Origin: Opitutia bacterium
Lineage (GTDB): Bacteria > Verrucomicrobiota > Verrucomicrobiia > Opitutales > Opitutaceae
Length of the DNA stretch: 64,000 bases
Direction of reading: 5' to 3'
Assembly: GCA_016217545.1 (NCBI GenBank)
Contig: JACRHT010000011.1
Location: 186,001 to 250,000, forward strand
This document shows positions 8,172 through 25,909 of the stretch, one piece after another (the stretch's first letter is position 1; every line of letters begins with the position of its first letter). Under the pieces are notes generated by a model, which ran no database searches, was not told the origin of the DNA, and was given only the letters and a program-made list of their open reading frames with translations. The translations under genes and the position numbers were made by a program.

Positions 8172-10358
8172 TTAGGTGCGGGCCGGGGCCTTCGAGGAGG
8201 TCTCGACGATCTTGGCCAAGAGGTTGTTCGGAACCTGAGCGAAGTGCGACGGCGTGATCGAGGCGGAAGCGCGGCCCTTCGAGAGGGAGCGAATGTCCGT
8301 CACGTAACCGAAGAGCATTTCGAGCGGAACGTGGGCCGCGATGATGCAGGCGCCGTTCTTGTTCTCCATGCCTTGGATCTGACCGCGGCGGCGATTGATG
8401 TCGCCCATCAGGTCGCCTTGGTAGTCTTCCGGCGTGGTGACTTCGACGCCCATGATCGGCTCGAGAAGGATCGGCTTGGCGACCTTCATCGCTTCCTTGA
8501 AGGCGAAGATGCCGGCCATCTTGAACGCGAGTTCCGACGAGTCGACTTCGTGGAACGAACCGTCGATGATGCGGATGATCGCATCGACGACCGGGTAGCC
8601 GGCGACGACGCCGTTGTTCGCACCTTCCATGATGCCGTCGGTGGCGGGCTTGATGAATTCCTTCGGGATGACGCCGCCGACGATCTCGTTGACGACTTCG
8701 ATGCCCTTGCCCTTTTCGTTCGGCTCGATCTTGACGACGACGTGGCCGTATTGGCCCTTGCCGCCGGACTGACGGATGAACTTGCCGACGCCTTCCGCCG
8801 AGCCGGTGACGGTCTCGCGGTAAGCGATCTGCGGCTTGCCCACGGTCGCCTCGACCTTGAACTCGCGCTTCATGCGGTCGACGATGATTTCGAGGTGGAG
8901 CTCGCCCATGCCGGCGAGAATCGTCTGGCCGGTGTCCTGGTCGGTCTTGACGCGGAGAGTCGGGTCCTCGGCGACGAGGCGCTGGAGCGCGACGCCGAGC
9001 TTTTCCTGGTCGCCCTTCGAGTTCGGCTCGATCGACATCGCGATGACGGGCTCGGGGAAGGACGGCGGCTCGAGGCGGATGTCAAAGTCCTCATCGCACA
9101 GCGTGTCGCCGGTGATGACGTCCTTGACGCCGACGAGGGCGCAAATGTCGCCCGCGTAGGCCAGATCGATTTCCTCGCGGTCCATCGCGCGCATGAGCAC
9201 GAGACGGGAGACGCGTTCGGAGCGGCGCGTGCGGGGATTGTAGAGCGGCATGCCGCGCTTCACCACGCCGGTGTAGACGCGGTAGAACACGAGCTTGCCG
9301 ACGAACGGGTCGGTCCAGAGCTTGAACGCGAGGCCGGCGAGCTTCGCCTTGTCGTCGACGATCGCCTCGACCGGGTTGCCCGAGCTGTCCTGGCCCTTCA
9401 TGGCCGGAACGTCGATCGGGTTCGGGAGATAGTTGACGACGCAGTCGAGCAGGCGCTGCACGCCCTTTTTCTTGAAGGCGGAACCGGGAATCACGCCGGT
9501 GAACTTCATCGAAACCGTGGCCTTGCGGACGGCGAGAATGAATTCGTCGGTGGTGATTTCCTGGCCTTCGAGATACTTGTTCGCGATGACGTCGTCGAAG
9601 TCGGAGACGGCTTCGATGAGCTTCTCGCGGTATTCCTTCGCCTGCGCGGCGTATTCGGCGGGAATCGGCGCGGTGACCGGGTTCATGCCGAGCGGATCCT
9701 TCGTCTCGTCGAAAATGTAGGCGACGTTCTGGACGAGGTCGATCAGGCCGTTGAAGTTCTCTTCCTGGCCGATCGGGATGTAGAGCGGGTGCGCGTTGGC
9801 CTTGAGCTTCTCGCGCATCTCGTCGACGGCGCGGAAGAAGTTGGCACCGGTGCGGTCCATCTTGTTGACGAACGCGACGCGCGGAACGCCGTATTTGTTG
9901 GCTTGGCGCCAGACGGTCTCGGATTGCGGCTGCACGCCGGCGACCGCGCAGAACACCGCGACGGCGCCGTCGAGCACGCGCATGGAGCGCTCGACTTCGG
10001 CGGTGAAGTCGACGTGTCCGGGCGTGTCGATGATGTTAATGCGCTGCTTGATGCCCTTCCATGGACCGAAGGAGGCGTTCCAAGCGCAGGAAATGGCGGC
10101 GGCGGTGATCGTGATGCCGCGCTCGCGCTCCTGCTCCATCCAGTCGGTCACCGTGGTGCCTTCGTGGACTTCGCCCATCTTGTGGACGGCGCCGGAGTAG
10201 AAAAGAATGCGCTCGGTCGTCGTGGTCTTGCCGGCATCGATGTGGGCAGCGATGCCGATGTTGCGCGTCCACTCGAGCGGGAACGGACGGTCTTTGGCGT
10301 TGGCCGCAGAAACCTTGGCCTTGTCGGTGACGACGGTGATGTTGATCGGAGAAGACAT
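8172..10358 (-). CDS. fusA: Translation elongation factor G
   Basis: The 728-residue GTPase drives ribosomal translocation. The G domain shows the P-loop [12 protein letters not shown] (about residues 37-48), DTPGHVDF and the guanine-specific NKMD. The later domains carry [20 protein letters not shown] and [10 protein letters not shown], characteristic of EF-G. It is somewhat longer than the usual 690-705 residues because of an N-terminal stretch of about 25 residues and an insertion after the switch I region (NASFGPWKG). It lies between rpsG (12 bases) and rpsJ (20 bases), as in the str operon, but tuf is not next to it; the tuf copy is at 23271. Confidence 0.97.
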   Translation of the reverse strand: MSSPINITVVTDKAKVSAANAKDRPFPLEWTRNIGIAAHIDAGKTTTTERILFYSGAVHKMGEVHEGTTVTDWMEQERERGITITAAAISCAWNASFGPWKGIKQRINIIDTPGHVDFTAEVERSMRVLDGAVAVFCAVAGVQPQSETVWRQANKYGVPRVAFVNKMDRTGANFFRAVDEMREKLKANAHPLYIPIGQEENFNGLIDLVQNVAYIFDETKDPLGMNPVTAPIPAEYAAQAKEYREKLIEAVSDFDDVIANKYLEGQEITTDEFILAVRKATVSMKFTGVIPGSAFKKKGVQRLLDCVVNYLPNPIDVPAMKGQDSSGNPVEAIVDDKAKLAGLAFKLWTDPFVGKLVFYRVYTGVVKRGMPLYNPRTRRSERVSRLVLMRAMDREEIDLAYAGDICALVGVKDVITGDTLCDEDFDIRLEPPSFPEPVIAMSIEPNSKGDQEKLGVALQRLVAEDPTLRVKTDQDTGQTILAGMGELHLEIIVDRMKREFKVEATVGKPQIAYRETVTGSAEGVGKFIRQSGGKGQYGHVVVKIEPNEKGKGIEVVNEIVGGVIPKEFIKPATDGIMEGANNGVVAGYPVVDAIIRIIDGSFHEVDSSELAFKMAGIFAFKEAMKVAKPILLEPIMGVEVTTPEDYQGDLMGDINRRRGQIQGMENKNGACIIAAHVPLEMLFGYVTDIRSLSKGRASASITPSHFAQVPNNLLAKIVETSSKAPART

Positions 10359-10370
10359 TGCGTGGAAACC

Positions 10371-10844
10371 TTACCAGCGGAGGTGAGCGAAGGCGCGGTT
10401 GGCCTGGGCCATCTTGTGGGTGTCTTCCTTCTTCTTCACGACGGTGCCCGTATTGTTGTAGGCATCGATGATTTCGGCGGCGAGAGCCTCGCGCATGGCG
10501 ATGCCCTTGCGGGAAGTGGCGGCGTCGACGATCCAGCGGAGCGCGAGCGACTCCTGGCGCTCGAACGAAATCTCGACCGGCACTTGGTAGGTGGCGCCAC
10601 CGACGCGGCGGCTCTTGACCTCGAGCTTCGGGCGGGCGTTTTCCATCGCGCCCATGAGGAGGTCGACCGGGTCGCCCTTTTGCAGCTTCTCGCTCACGCG
10701 CTCAAAGGCGCCGTAAACGATGCGTTCCGCGACGGTCTTCTTGCCGCTCTTCATGATCACGTTGATCAGGTGAGTGACGAGCGCGCTGTTGTAGCGGACG
10801 TCCGGAACGGTGGGGCGGTGAGTAGCTCTGCGACGACGAGACAT
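10371..10844 (-). CDS. rpsG: 30S ribosomal protein S7
   Basis: The 157-residue product begins [20 protein letters not shown]. It contains [20 protein letters not shown] and [10 protein letters not shown], and ends [13 protein letters not shown], all conserved in S7, the organiser of the 3' domain of 16S rRNA. Length is normal. It follows rpsL by 21 bases. Confidence 0.97.
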   Translation of the reverse strand: MSRRRRATHRPTVPDVRYNSALVTHLINVIMKSGKKTVAERIVYGAFERVSEKLQKGDPVDLLMGAMENARPKLEVKSRRVGGATYQVPVEISFERQESLALRWIVDAATSRKGIAMREALAAEIIDAYNNTGTVVKKKEDTHKMAQANRAFAHLRW

Positions 10845-10865
10845 GTTGAAAAAGAAAGAACGTGA

Positions 10866-11246
10866 TTACTTGGCGGCCTTCGGGCGCTTGACGCCGTATT
10901 TGGAACGGGAACGACGGCGCTTCTCGACACCGGTGGCGTCGAGGGTGCCGCGGACGATGTGGTAGCGAACGCCGGGGAGGTCCTTCACACGGCCGCCGCG
11001 CACGAGGACGATGGAGTGCTCTTGGAGCGAGTGACCTTCGTCCGGTATGTAGGAGATGACTTCCGTGCCGTTCGTGAGGCGAACCTTGGCGACCTTACGG
11101 ATGGCCGAGTTCGGCTTCTTCGGCGTGCGGGTCATGACCTGCACGCAGACGCCACGGCGGAAGGGATTACCCTGGAGAGCCGGGGCCTTGGACTTCGCGC
11201 GGACCTTGCGGCGTCCTTTTCTCACGAGTTGGTTGATGGTGGGCAT
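10866..11246 (-). CDS. rpsL: 30S ribosomal protein S12
   Basis: The 126-residue protein begins [20 protein letters not shown]. It contains the decoding-site loop [20 protein letters not shown], whose Lys corresponds to the streptomycin-sensitive wild type, and the second loop [18 protein letters not shown]. It is the first gene of the str segment. The bases just before the ATG are pyrimidine rich and lack a Shine-Dalgarno sequence. Confidence 0.97.
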   Translation of the reverse strand: MPTINQLVRKGRRKVRAKSKAPALQGNPFRRGVCVQVMTRTPKKPNSAIRKVAKVRLTNGTEVISYIPDEGHSLQEHSIVLVRGGRVKDLPGVRYHIVRGTLDATGVEKRRRSRSKYGVKRPKAAK

Positions 11247-11286
11247 TGGAGGAAGTTAGGTAGGTAAAAGAGGAAAAAGAGCGCGG

Positions 11287-11314
11287 AACCTACCGGGACG
11301 AAAAATCCCGGCAA
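11287..11314 (-). promoter_or_regulatory. Candidate promoter for the rpsL operon
   Basis: On the minus strand a TTGCCG (11314-11309) and a TAGGTT (11292-11287) are separated by 16 bases, placing a start site about 35 bases before the rpsL ATG. The -10 match is weak. The spacer contains the inverted repeat CCGGGA/TCCCGG (11293-11298 and 11306-11311), which could be an operator or chance. Confidence 0.35.
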
Positions 11315-11617
11315 GCACTTTTTCGCGCTGTGCTGAAAAACGCGAATTTCAGAGGGGAACCCTGAAACCGCGGGCGTCAGGTGCACCCACAGTTTTGCTG
11401 CGAATGCTGTTTTGTGACGAAAATGGAGGGTGAGCGAACCACGTTCGCATGACGCACTTCAAGCGCGAAGTTTCACTTTTCTCCCCAAGTTATTCACAGA
11501 ATCAGTCTGGCTTTCGCGGCCGGCATCAAGAAAGCGCCCCGAAGTCGGAGCGAGCCGCTAAAGATCCGCCTTCGCTCCCCGAGCTTCGCGGATGCGCATC
11601 GAGCAAAGCCGGTGAAC

Positions 11618-11650
11618 AAAAAAAACACCCGGCCCGTGAGGGCCGGGTGT
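11618..11650 (-). terminator. Rho-independent terminator, distal to rpoC
   Basis: A perfect 11-bp stem (11625-11635 with 11640-11650; ACACCCGGCCC arm) with a GTGA loop is followed, reading the minus strand, by a run of about seven Ts (11624-11618). It lies 197 bases beyond the rpoC stop and is the strongest terminator in the block. Confidence 0.8.
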
Positions 11651-11683
11651 AACTCGGAAGGAGCTAGGCTCTACTTCCGAGTT
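11651..11683. other. Hairpin immediately upstream of the distal terminator
   Basis: AACTCGGAAG (11651-11660) pairs with CTTCCGAGTT (11674-11683). The loop contains a further GAGC/GCTC pairing around TAG, giving a nearly continuous stem. It abuts the terminator hairpin at 11650 without a gap. It could be part of a small RNA 3' end, a processing site, or a second terminator element. No strand preference is clear because only four Ts follow on the plus strand. Confidence 0.45.
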
Positions 11684-11790
11684 TTGGCGGGAGGGATTCG
11701 CAGGGTCCCACTTTCAGAGTGAAAAACAAGGCGAAATTCGGCACTCCCCTGCCCTCTTGTTTGTAAGCCGCACGCCTCTTTCGGCGGGCG

Positions 11791-11822
11791 AAAAGAAAAA
11801 GCCGCGGATCGCTCCGCGGCTT
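11791..11822 (-). terminator. Rho-independent terminator directly after rpoC
   Basis: A 10-bp stem (11799-11808 with 11813-11822; AAGCCGCGGA arm) with a 4-base loop is followed on the minus strand by a TTTTTCTTTT tract (11800-11791). It lies 25 bases beyond the rpoC stop codon and should end the rif transcript. Confidence 0.78.
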
Positions 11823-11846
11823 CGAGAGTGAACTTCGTCGTCGAGC

Positions 11847-15977
<4,131 letters not shown>

Positions 15978-16004
15978 TTTGCGTGATGCTCCCAGTAGTT
16001 AAGT

Positions 16005-19838
<3,834 letters not shown>

Positions 19839-19969
19839 GGGTGCTCCCGGTGGGTGGATTGAAGAAAAGGGCAAACTCAGTTCGCGCCACTGAAGGCTGC
19901 GGAACCGGCAGTTGGGACATGCGGATGCGAGGACCTCGTCACGTCAGGAAAGAACAGGGAAAATGCCGA

Positions 19970-20000
19970 AGCACAGGCCGCGACTTGCGCGACCTGTGCT
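19970..20000 (-). promoter_or_regulatory. Hairpin between rplL and rpoB (possible attenuator or processing site)
   Basis: AGCACAGG (19970-19977) pairs with CCTGTGCT (19993-20000), with an inner GCG/CGC pair, in the rplL-rpoB spacer. On the minus strand it is followed by a short TTTT within CATTTTCCC. In E. coli the same spacer holds an attenuator and an RNase III site that lower rpoBC expression relative to L7/L12. An equivalent role here is inferred from position only. Confidence 0.45.
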
Positions 20001-20039
20001 CGGGAATTGGAACTGAATGCGTGGGTGCGAACCAAGTGG

Positions 20040-20423
20040 TTACTTGAGTTCGACCTTCGCGCCAGCGGCCTCGAGCTTCTTCTTGATCTCTTCGGCTTCG
20101 GCCTTGTTGACGCCTTCCTTGACCGGCTTCGGAGCGCCCTCGACGAGGTCCTTGGCCTCCTTGAGGCCGAGGCCCGTGATCGCACGGACTTCCTTAATGA
20201 CGCCGATCTTGTTGGCGCCGGCCTCAGTGAGGACGACGTTGAACTCGGTCTTCTCTTCTGCGGCCGGGGCAGCGGCGCCACCGCCAGCGGCGGGAGCGGC
20301 AGCGACGGCAGCGGCGGCGGAAACGCCCCACTTGGCCTCGAGGTCTTTGACGAGCGCGGCGAGCTCGAGGATCGGCTGCGCGGACAGCCAATCGATGACT
20401 TGGTCTTTGGTGATGTTGCTCAT
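20040..20423 (-). CDS. rplL: 50S ribosomal protein L7/L12
   Basis: The 127-residue stalk protein has the N-terminal dimerisation helices, an Ala-rich hinge ([20 protein letters not shown]) and the C-terminal factor-binding domain ([20 protein letters not shown], then [20 protein letters not shown]). It recruits the translation GTPases, including the EF-G and EF-Tu encoded here. It lies 136 bases after rplJ and is followed by a spacer with a hairpin before rpoB. Confidence 0.97.
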   Translation of the reverse strand: MSNITKDQVIDWLSAQPILELAALVKDLEAKWGVSAAAAVAAAPAAGGGAAAPAAEEKTEFNVVLTEAGANKIGVIKEVRAITGLGLKEAKDLVEGAPKPVKEGVNKAEAEEIKKKLEAAGAKVELK

Positions 20424-20559
20424 GGTAATCTTCCTGGGAGTGCTAGCGGCGGCGGGAATGCCGCGCGTTTAAGAGACGTATCCCCTAGCTGAACTCCGTT
20501 GGGAGTTTTTGGATTCCGCGCGCACCGCCGAAGGAGTGGCGGCGCGACGCGAAAATGGG

Positions 20560-21048
20560 TTAGGCTGCGGGAGTCTCCTTCTTGACCTTCTCGTTGAGCA
20601 CGCGAACGAACGCGGCTCCCTGTTGCGTGAACAGGCCGAGGAGCATGGAACGGAGCGCCTCGAACGAGGGCAGCTCGGCCAGCTTCGACAGCTCGGCGGC
20701 GGTCATCATCTTCTTATCGAGGATGCCGACCTTCACTTCGAGCTTCTGCTTCTCCTCGACGAACTTCTTGAGGACCTTTGCGACGCCGGCGGGATTCTTG
20801 CCGCCGACGACGACGGCCGTCTGGCCGCTGAGGGACTTGTCCACCTCGGGCAGGCCGAAGGCCTTGGCCGCGACGCGGAACGAGCTGTTCTTCACGACGT
20901 GGAACTCGGCCTTCTCCGGGGCGAGGCGCTTGCGCAGCTCGGCGGTGTCGGCGACGGTCAGTTTCGTGAAGTTGGTGAGGATGACGTAGTCAGACTTCTT
21001 CAGGTGCGTCGTGACCTCGTCGATGAGGAATTTCTTTTCGGCTCTCAT
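20560..21048 (-). CDS. rplJ: 50S ribosomal protein L10
   Basis: The 162-residue product begins MRAEKKFLIDEVTTHLKKSD and contains VKNSSFRVAAKAFGLPEVDK and LSGQTAVVVGGKNP, typical of L10, the base of the L7/L12 stalk. In E. coli L10 represses its own mRNA through a long leader. Here only 15 bases separate rplA and rplJ, so any leader must lie inside rplA. Confidence 0.96.
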   Translation of the reverse strand: MRAEKKFLIDEVTTHLKKSDYVILTNFTKLTVADTAELRKRLAPEKAEFHVVKNSSFRVAAKAFGLPEVDKSLSGQTAVVVGGKNPAGVAKVLKKFVEEKQKLEVKVGILDKKMMTAAELSKLAELPSFEALRSMLLGLFTQQGAAFVRVLNEKVKKETPAA

Positions 21049-21063
21049 GGGTTACGATGCTCC

Positions 21064-21756
21064 TTAGAATTTGCTGAACTCGGTCGAGGCGATCTTCACG
21101 CCGGGCGACATCGAGGACGAGAGGGTGACGGACTTGATGTAGTGGCCCTTGAACGCGGCCGGCTTGGCCTTGCCGACGGCCTCGAGGACCGCGGCGACGT
21201 TCTCGGAGATCTGCTGCGTCGTGAACGAGCGCTTGCCGACGCCGACGCCGATGTTGGCGGTCTTGTCGACCTTGAACTCGACGCGACCGGCCTTCACGGC
21301 CTTGATGCCGGCGGCGATGTCGTCGGTGACGGTGCCGGACTTCGGGTTCGGCATGAGGCCCTTGGGGCCGAGCACGCGGGCGAGCGTGCGGACCTGCTTC
21401 ATGGCTTCGGTGGTCGCGATGGCGACGTCGAAGTCGAGCCAGCCGGAATTGATCTTGGCCATCAGCTCGGCGAGGCCGGCATGATCGGCACCGGCGGCGA
21501 GCGCCTTCTCGGCGTCGTCGGTGAAGACGATCACGCGGATCTTCTTGCCGGAACCGTTCGGGAGCGGCGTGGTGCCGCGCACCATCTGGTCGCCCTGCGC
21601 CGGATCGACGCCGAGGCGGAAGGACAGCTCGATGGTCTCATCGAACTTGGCCTTCGGGAACTTCGAAAGAATCTCAACGGCTTCGTTGAGCGGATATTCC
21701 TTCGTGAGGTCAGCGACCTTGATGGCGCTGTTGTATCTTTTGCTGTGCTTTTCCAT
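21064..21756 (-). CDS. rplA: 50S ribosomal protein L1
   Basis: The 230-residue protein contains the L1 signature PKGLMPNPKSGTVTDDIAAG and segments FDETIELSFRLGVDPAQGDQ, VRGTTPLPNG and GHYIKSVTLSSSMSPGVKI. It forms the L1 stalk at the E site. Length is normal. It follows rplK by 70 bases. Confidence 0.97.
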   Translation of the reverse strand: MEKHSKRYNSAIKVADLTKEYPLNEAVEILSKFPKAKFDETIELSFRLGVDPAQGDQMVRGTTPLPNGSGKKIRVIVFTDDAEKALAAGADHAGLAELMAKINSGWLDFDVAIATTEAMKQVRTLARVLGPKGLMPNPKSGTVTDDIAAGIKAVKAGRVEFKVDKTANIGVGVGKRSFTTQQISENVAAVLEAVGKAKPAAFKGHYIKSVTLSSSMSPGVKIASTEFSKF

Positions 21757-21826
21757 TTGCGACTCCTTGCGGTGCGAACGCCCCGACGAATCGGGGCTCC
21801 CGCGGTGAGCGGTTGGTGGGTGAAAC

Positions 21827-22252
21827 TTAGTCGGTGACCTCGATGCCCATGTTCTTCGCGGTGCCGGCGATCATGCGGATCGCGGCTTCCTCGGAGTTGG
21901 CGTTGAGGTCGGCCTTCTTGATTTTGATGATCTCGAGGATCTGCTTCTTGGTGACCTTTCCAACCTTGTCCTGGTTGGGCTTGGCCGAGCCGGAAGCGAC
22001 GCCCGCGGCCTTCTTGAGGAGGACGGAAGCCGGCGGCGACTTGCAGATGAACGTGAAGGATTTGTCCGAGAAGACGGTGATCACCACGGGGATGATCATG
22101 CCATTCTGGTCCTTGGTCTTCGCGTTGAACTCCTTGCAGAACGCCATGATGTTGACGCCCTGGGCGCCGAGCGCGGGACCGACCGGCGGAGCCGGGTTGG
22201 CAGCGCCAGCGGGGAGCTGGAGACGAACGTAGCCTTGAATCTTTTTGGCCAT
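21827..22252 (-). CDS. rplK: 50S ribosomal protein L11
   Basis: The 141-residue protein begins [20 protein letters not shown] and contains [20 protein letters not shown], the thiostrepton-binding N-terminal domain, and a C-terminal rRNA-binding domain ending [17 protein letters not shown]. Prolines of the N-terminal domain that mediate thiostrepton sensitivity are present. It starts 44 bases after nusG. Confidence 0.97.
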   Translation of the reverse strand: MAKKIQGYVRLQLPAGAANPAPPVGPALGAQGVNIMAFCKEFNAKTKDQNGMIIPVVITVFSDKSFTFICKSPPASVLLKKAAGVASGSAKPNQDKVGKVTKKQILEIIKIKKADLNANSEEAAIRMIAGTAKNMGIEVTD

Positions 22253-22296
22253 GTTAAGGGATGCTGAGTAGTGGCGGGTTTATGGTGGGCGGCGGA

Positions 22297-22869
22297 TCAG
22301 CTTTCAGAGGCGCGCTGGACCTGCCAGTATTCGAGTTCGACGGGCGTAAACCGTCCGAAAATGGAAACGGAAATCTTGAGCTTGCCGCGAGCGGGGTCGA
22401 TCTCGTCGACGCGGCCGTTGAGGTTGGCGAAGGCACCGTCGGTGATCTTCACTTCCTCGCCGACTTCGAAGGAGACCTTCGGGATTTCCTTGCCGGAGGC
22501 GGCCTCGACGCGGGCCTTGATCTCGTCGATTTCAGATTGGCGGAGCGGAGCGGGATGCTCGCCGCCAACGAAGCCGATGACGCCGGCCGCGTCCTTCACG
22601 AAATAGAAGGGCTTGATGATGACCTTGCCCTCTTCGTAGAGCTTCATGTTCACGAAGACGTAGCCCGGATAGAGCTTGCGGGTCTTGGTGGACTTCTTGC
22701 CGCCCTTCACCTCGGAGACGACTTCCGTGGGCAGGAGGACCTCATGGACGAAGTCTTCGAGCTCTTCGGCCTTCTTGAATTTCTCGATGTAGGTTTTCAC
22801 CTTCTGCTCCTGACCGGAGAGAGTGTGAACCGCGAACCACTGGGCGGTGGGCGTTGAGGTCTGGGACAT
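22297..22869 (-). CDS. nusG: Transcription elongation/antitermination factor NusG
   Basis: The 190-residue protein has the NGN domain (AQWFAVHTLSGQEQKVKTYI; KLYPGYVFVNMKLYEEGKVI) and a C-terminal KOW domain (FEVGEEVKITDGAFANLNGR). It binds RNA polymerase and couples it to Rho or to S10. It follows secE by 18 bases, as in most bacteria, and precedes rplK. Confidence 0.97.
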   Translation of the reverse strand: MSQTSTPTAQWFAVHTLSGQEQKVKTYIEKFKKAEELEDFVHEVLLPTEVVSEVKGGKKSTKTRKLYPGYVFVNMKLYEEGKVIIKPFYFVKDAAGVIGFVGGEHPAPLRQSEIDEIKARVEAASGKEIPKVSFEVGEEVKITDGAFANLNGRVDEIDPARGKLKISVSIFGRFTPVELEYWQVQRASES

Positions 22870-22887
22870 GGCGGGGCGGCGCGGCGA

Positions 22888-23091
22888 TCAGCTCACCCAG
22901 CGGGTGAACAGGTCGACCACTTGGTAAAGGGCGAAGTCGCTGATGCTGGTGAACAAGCCGAGGAGCAGGCAGGCGACGATCACGACGATCGTCGAGTCCT
23001 TGAGCTCTTCGCGAGTCGGCCAGCTGGCCTTCTGGAGTTCAGCGACGAGTTCGCTGAAGAAAATGCGGGCGCTGCGGAACGGGTTGGCCAT
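22888..23091 (-). CDS. secE: Preprotein translocase subunit SecE
   Basis: The 67-residue protein has one C-terminal membrane segment (about residues 32-57, STIVVIVACLLLGLFTSISD), preceded by the conserved amphipathic region ELVAELQKASWPTREELKDS. This is the minimal one-segment SecE found in most bacteria outside the enterics. It stabilises SecY in the inner membrane. It lies between tRNA-Trp and nusG. Confidence 0.94.
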   Translation of the reverse strand: MANPFRSARIFFSELVAELQKASWPTREELKDSTIVVIVACLLLGLFTSISDFALYQVVDLFTRWVS

Positions 23092-23116
23092 GTGAGTCGC
23101 TGAACGGTGCGGAAAG

Positions 23117-23192
23117 TGGCAGGCGCGGAGGGAATCGAACCCCCAACCAACGGTTTTGGAGACCGCTACTCTACCAATTGAGCTACACGCCT
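23117..23192 (-). tRNA. tRNA-Trp (anticodon CCA)
   Basis: On the minus strand the acceptor AGGCGTG pairs with CGCGCCT (one G-U pair), followed by discriminator G and an encoded CCA. The D arm (TAGCTCAATTGGTAGAGTA), the anticodon loop CTCCAAA with anticodon CCA, and the T arm GGGGGTTCGATTCCCTC are all canonical. The gene lies between tuf and secE and is probably processed from that transcript. Confidence 0.97.
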
Positions 23193-23270
23193 GTGGTTAT
23201 TTCTTTTAGACGACGCAGCCGGAGCCCCGAAAAGGAGCCCCGGCGCGTGAAGTCGGAATGATTTGAGCTA

Positions 23271-24461
<1,191 letters not shown>

Positions 24462-24530
24462 GTGGAGGGATGTTTGGGTGGTTGAAGTTGTTGACCTTGA
24501 TTAACGTCGGCAGTCGCCCGACGTGCGCCC

Positions 24531-24606
24531 TGGAGCCCAGAAACGGATTTGAACCGTCGACCTCCCCCTTACCAAGGGGGTGCTCTACCAACTGAGCTAT
24601 CTGGGC
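24531..24606 (-). tRNA. tRNA-Thr (anticodon GGT)
   Basis: The acceptor GCCCAGA pairs with TCTGGGC, followed by discriminator T and an encoded CCA. The anticodon stem CCCCC/GGGGG carries the loop TTGGTAA with anticodon GGT. The T arm contains GGTTCAAATCC. It lies 69 bases before tuf on the same strand and heads the tuf-secE-nusG block, recalling the thrT-tufB arrangement of E. coli. Confidence 0.97.
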
Positions 24607-24621
24607 GCACCAAAGCGAAGG

Positions 24622-24668
24622 CAAAAAACAAAGAGAACGGCTAGGGAATGATTCTCAAAATTAGCCGT
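24622..24668 (-). terminator. Probable terminator for the ExbB/ExbD operon
   Basis: ACGGCTA (24637-24643) pairs with TAGCCGT (24662-24668) across an 18-base loop. Reading the minus strand the stem is followed by a T-rich tract (TCTCTTTGTTTTTTG, 24636-24622). It lies 32 bases beyond the stop of the TonB-like gene and 16 bases before tRNA-Thr, so it would insulate the two transcription units. The long loop lowers confidence. Confidence 0.5.
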
Positions 24669-24699
24669 CAACTAGAATCTTGCGCTTTCGCGGAAAATT

Positions 24700-25425
24700 C
24701 TAGGGCCCAATCACGACGCGATACGCACCCGGCGCCAACTTCTCGCCCAAGCGAAAGGTCTTGGTCAAGTAGTCCCGGAAGAAATTATCGACCTCCTCCA
24801 CGCCCGAACCCGACACAAGTAACGGATCGCCCACCAACCCGGCCGACCCCAGGTTCGCCAAAAACTCCATCGGCGCGAAATCCGTTCGGGGGACCGCAGC
24901 GGCGGTCACTGCCGATGTCAGTATGACGTTCCCCTGCATCGATTTAATCTCGATAAACGCCGCCCTCGCCTCCACGCGCTTGGTGGCCTGGCCGATCTCG
25001 CCGAGCCCCGCAAACGGCGCTTCGTTTGCCCGGGCCATGACATCGGCCAAACCCTCCGGCGCGGAAACCACGTCCGTTCCGTAGGGCGGCAGCGTCGCCT
25101 GGCCGATTCCCGGCTTGGGCGGAAAATCCAAGAACACCTGCCCCGGCTGCGCGACGAGCTTCGTCGGCAGCCCACCCTGCCCCGCGTTGCGCGCCGTGGG
25201 CAGGAACAGGGGCGTCGGGTCGAAAAACTCGGAGCGCTCCTGCAAAACCCGATCGCCCGCCGCCCGGCCCGCGCCCGACAGCCGCACAAACGGCGGCACC
25301 GGCTTCGGCGTCGCTTCGTCCGGCTTCACCATCGTGCGTTGCGACCAGATCCCCCAAGCCGCGCCCGCGAGCACGATCACCAGCGCCGCACTCAGCACCC
25401 GTCGCGTATTCGACGTCGCACTCAT
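24700..25425 (-). CDS. TonB-like membrane-anchored protein of the ExbB/ExbD operon
   Basis: The 241-residue protein has a short cytoplasmic N-terminus (MSATSNTRR), one membrane segment (about residues 10-28, VLSAALVIVLAGAAWGIW), a proline-rich stretch (PDEATPKPVPP) and a long periplasmic part ending FRLGEKLAPGAYRVVIGP. This layout (N-in anchor, Pro-rich linker, C-terminal domain) is that of TonB or TolA, but no conserved TonB motif was recognised. It is the last gene of the operon and starts one base after the exbD stop. ATG 25425 is preferred over an upstream in-frame codon. A role as energy transducer is inferred from layout and position. Confidence 0.6.
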   Translation of the reverse strand: MSATSNTRRVLSAALVIVLAGAAWGIWSQRTMVKPDEATPKPVPPFVRLSGAGRAAGDRVLQERSEFFDPTPLFLPTARNAGQGGLPTKLVAQPGQVFLDFPPKPGIGQATLPPYGTDVVSAPEGLADVMARANEAPFAGLGEIGQATKRVEARAAFIEIKSMQGNVILTSAVTAAAVPRTDFAPMEFLANLGSAGLVGDPLLVSGSGVEEVDNFFRDYLTKTFRLGEKLAPGAYRVVIGP

Positions 25426-25426
25426 T

Positions 25427-25909
25427 TCAGCGGACCGCCGGCACGAAACGCGGCGCATCGCCCGCCGCCGGCTCCGCCGCCACCAACACGTTCGCGAAAC
25501 CCGCCGCGCGCGCGAGGTCGCACAGCGCGAGGAATCCCTGCATCGACACCTGCTTGTCCACGCGCACCAGCAACGAGGCGCCCGGATGCTTCTTCGCGTA
25601 GGCCTCGAGCACCGCCCGGAAGTTGCCGAACTCGTAGATGCCGCCCTCGAACAAGATCATTTCGTCGCGACGATAGCTCACCACCACCGACGCCGCGCCC
25701 ACCGTGGTCGAACTCATCTCCGGCAGCACCAAAGCCTGTTCCTCCGCGCCCTGCCCCACTCCGACCGGCACGCCTGGCGCGAGCACGAACTGCGAACCGG
25801 CCAGCGAGAAGAACAACACGATCAACGCCGCGTTCGCCCAGAAGAACACGTCGAAATCCCGCGGCGGTGGCCGCAGCTTCGAAGCGAGGTCGAGCGGTTG
25901 CGTGATCAT
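25427..25909 (-). CDS. exbD: ExbD/TolR-like biopolymer transport protein with Asp-to-Asn change
   Basis: The 160-residue protein has a short cytoplasmic N-terminus, one membrane helix (about residues 21-42) followed by SQFVLAPG, and a periplasmic domain with LLVRVDKQVSMQGFLALCDL, matching the ExbD RADKxV..xxLMxVMD pattern. Aligned without gaps to the family block DVLLVLLIFFMLTSSFVLQPG, the proton-carrying Asp (D25 of E. coli ExbD) is N26. An Asp is found six residues earlier (D20). Its ATG overlaps the exbB stop (ATGA), indicating coupled translation. ExbD normally works with ExbB in the inner membrane to use the proton gradient. Confidence 0.82.
   Translation of the reverse strand: MITQPLDLASKLRPPPRDFDVFFWANAALIVLFFSLAGSQFVLAPGVPVGVGQGAEEQALVLPEMSSTTVGAASVVVSYRRDEMILFEGGIYEFGNFRAVLEAYAKKHPGASLLVRVDKQVSMQGFLALCDLARAAGFANVLVAAEPAAGDAPRFVPAVR

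Larger units (their letters stand above)
11247..11846. other. 600-bp non-coding spacer between rpoC and rpsL
   Basis: No convincing gene is present. The spacer holds two minus-strand terminators behind rpoC, a separate hairpin between them, and a candidate promoter near rpsL, each listed separately. Its base composition is less GC-rich than its surroundings, with several A/T runs (for example around 11465-11500). This fits a regulatory region upstream of a highly expressed operon. A 67-codon plus-strand frame at 11449-11652 resembles no known protein. Confidence 0.6.

Noticed and set aside
8166-10865. An 899-codon plus-strand frame opposite fusA and rpsG
   Set aside because: It spans two well-supported genes and their gap on the other strand and has the usual shadow composition.
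11449-11652. A 67-codon plus-strand frame in the rpoC-rpsL spacer
   Set aside because: No similarity recognised, no ribosome-binding site, and it ends inside the terminator hairpin.
24661-24671. TTGACG as a -35 box for the tRNA-Thr/tuf transcript
   Set aside because: No acceptable -10 sequence lies 15-19 bases downstream, and the bases are part of the terminator stem.
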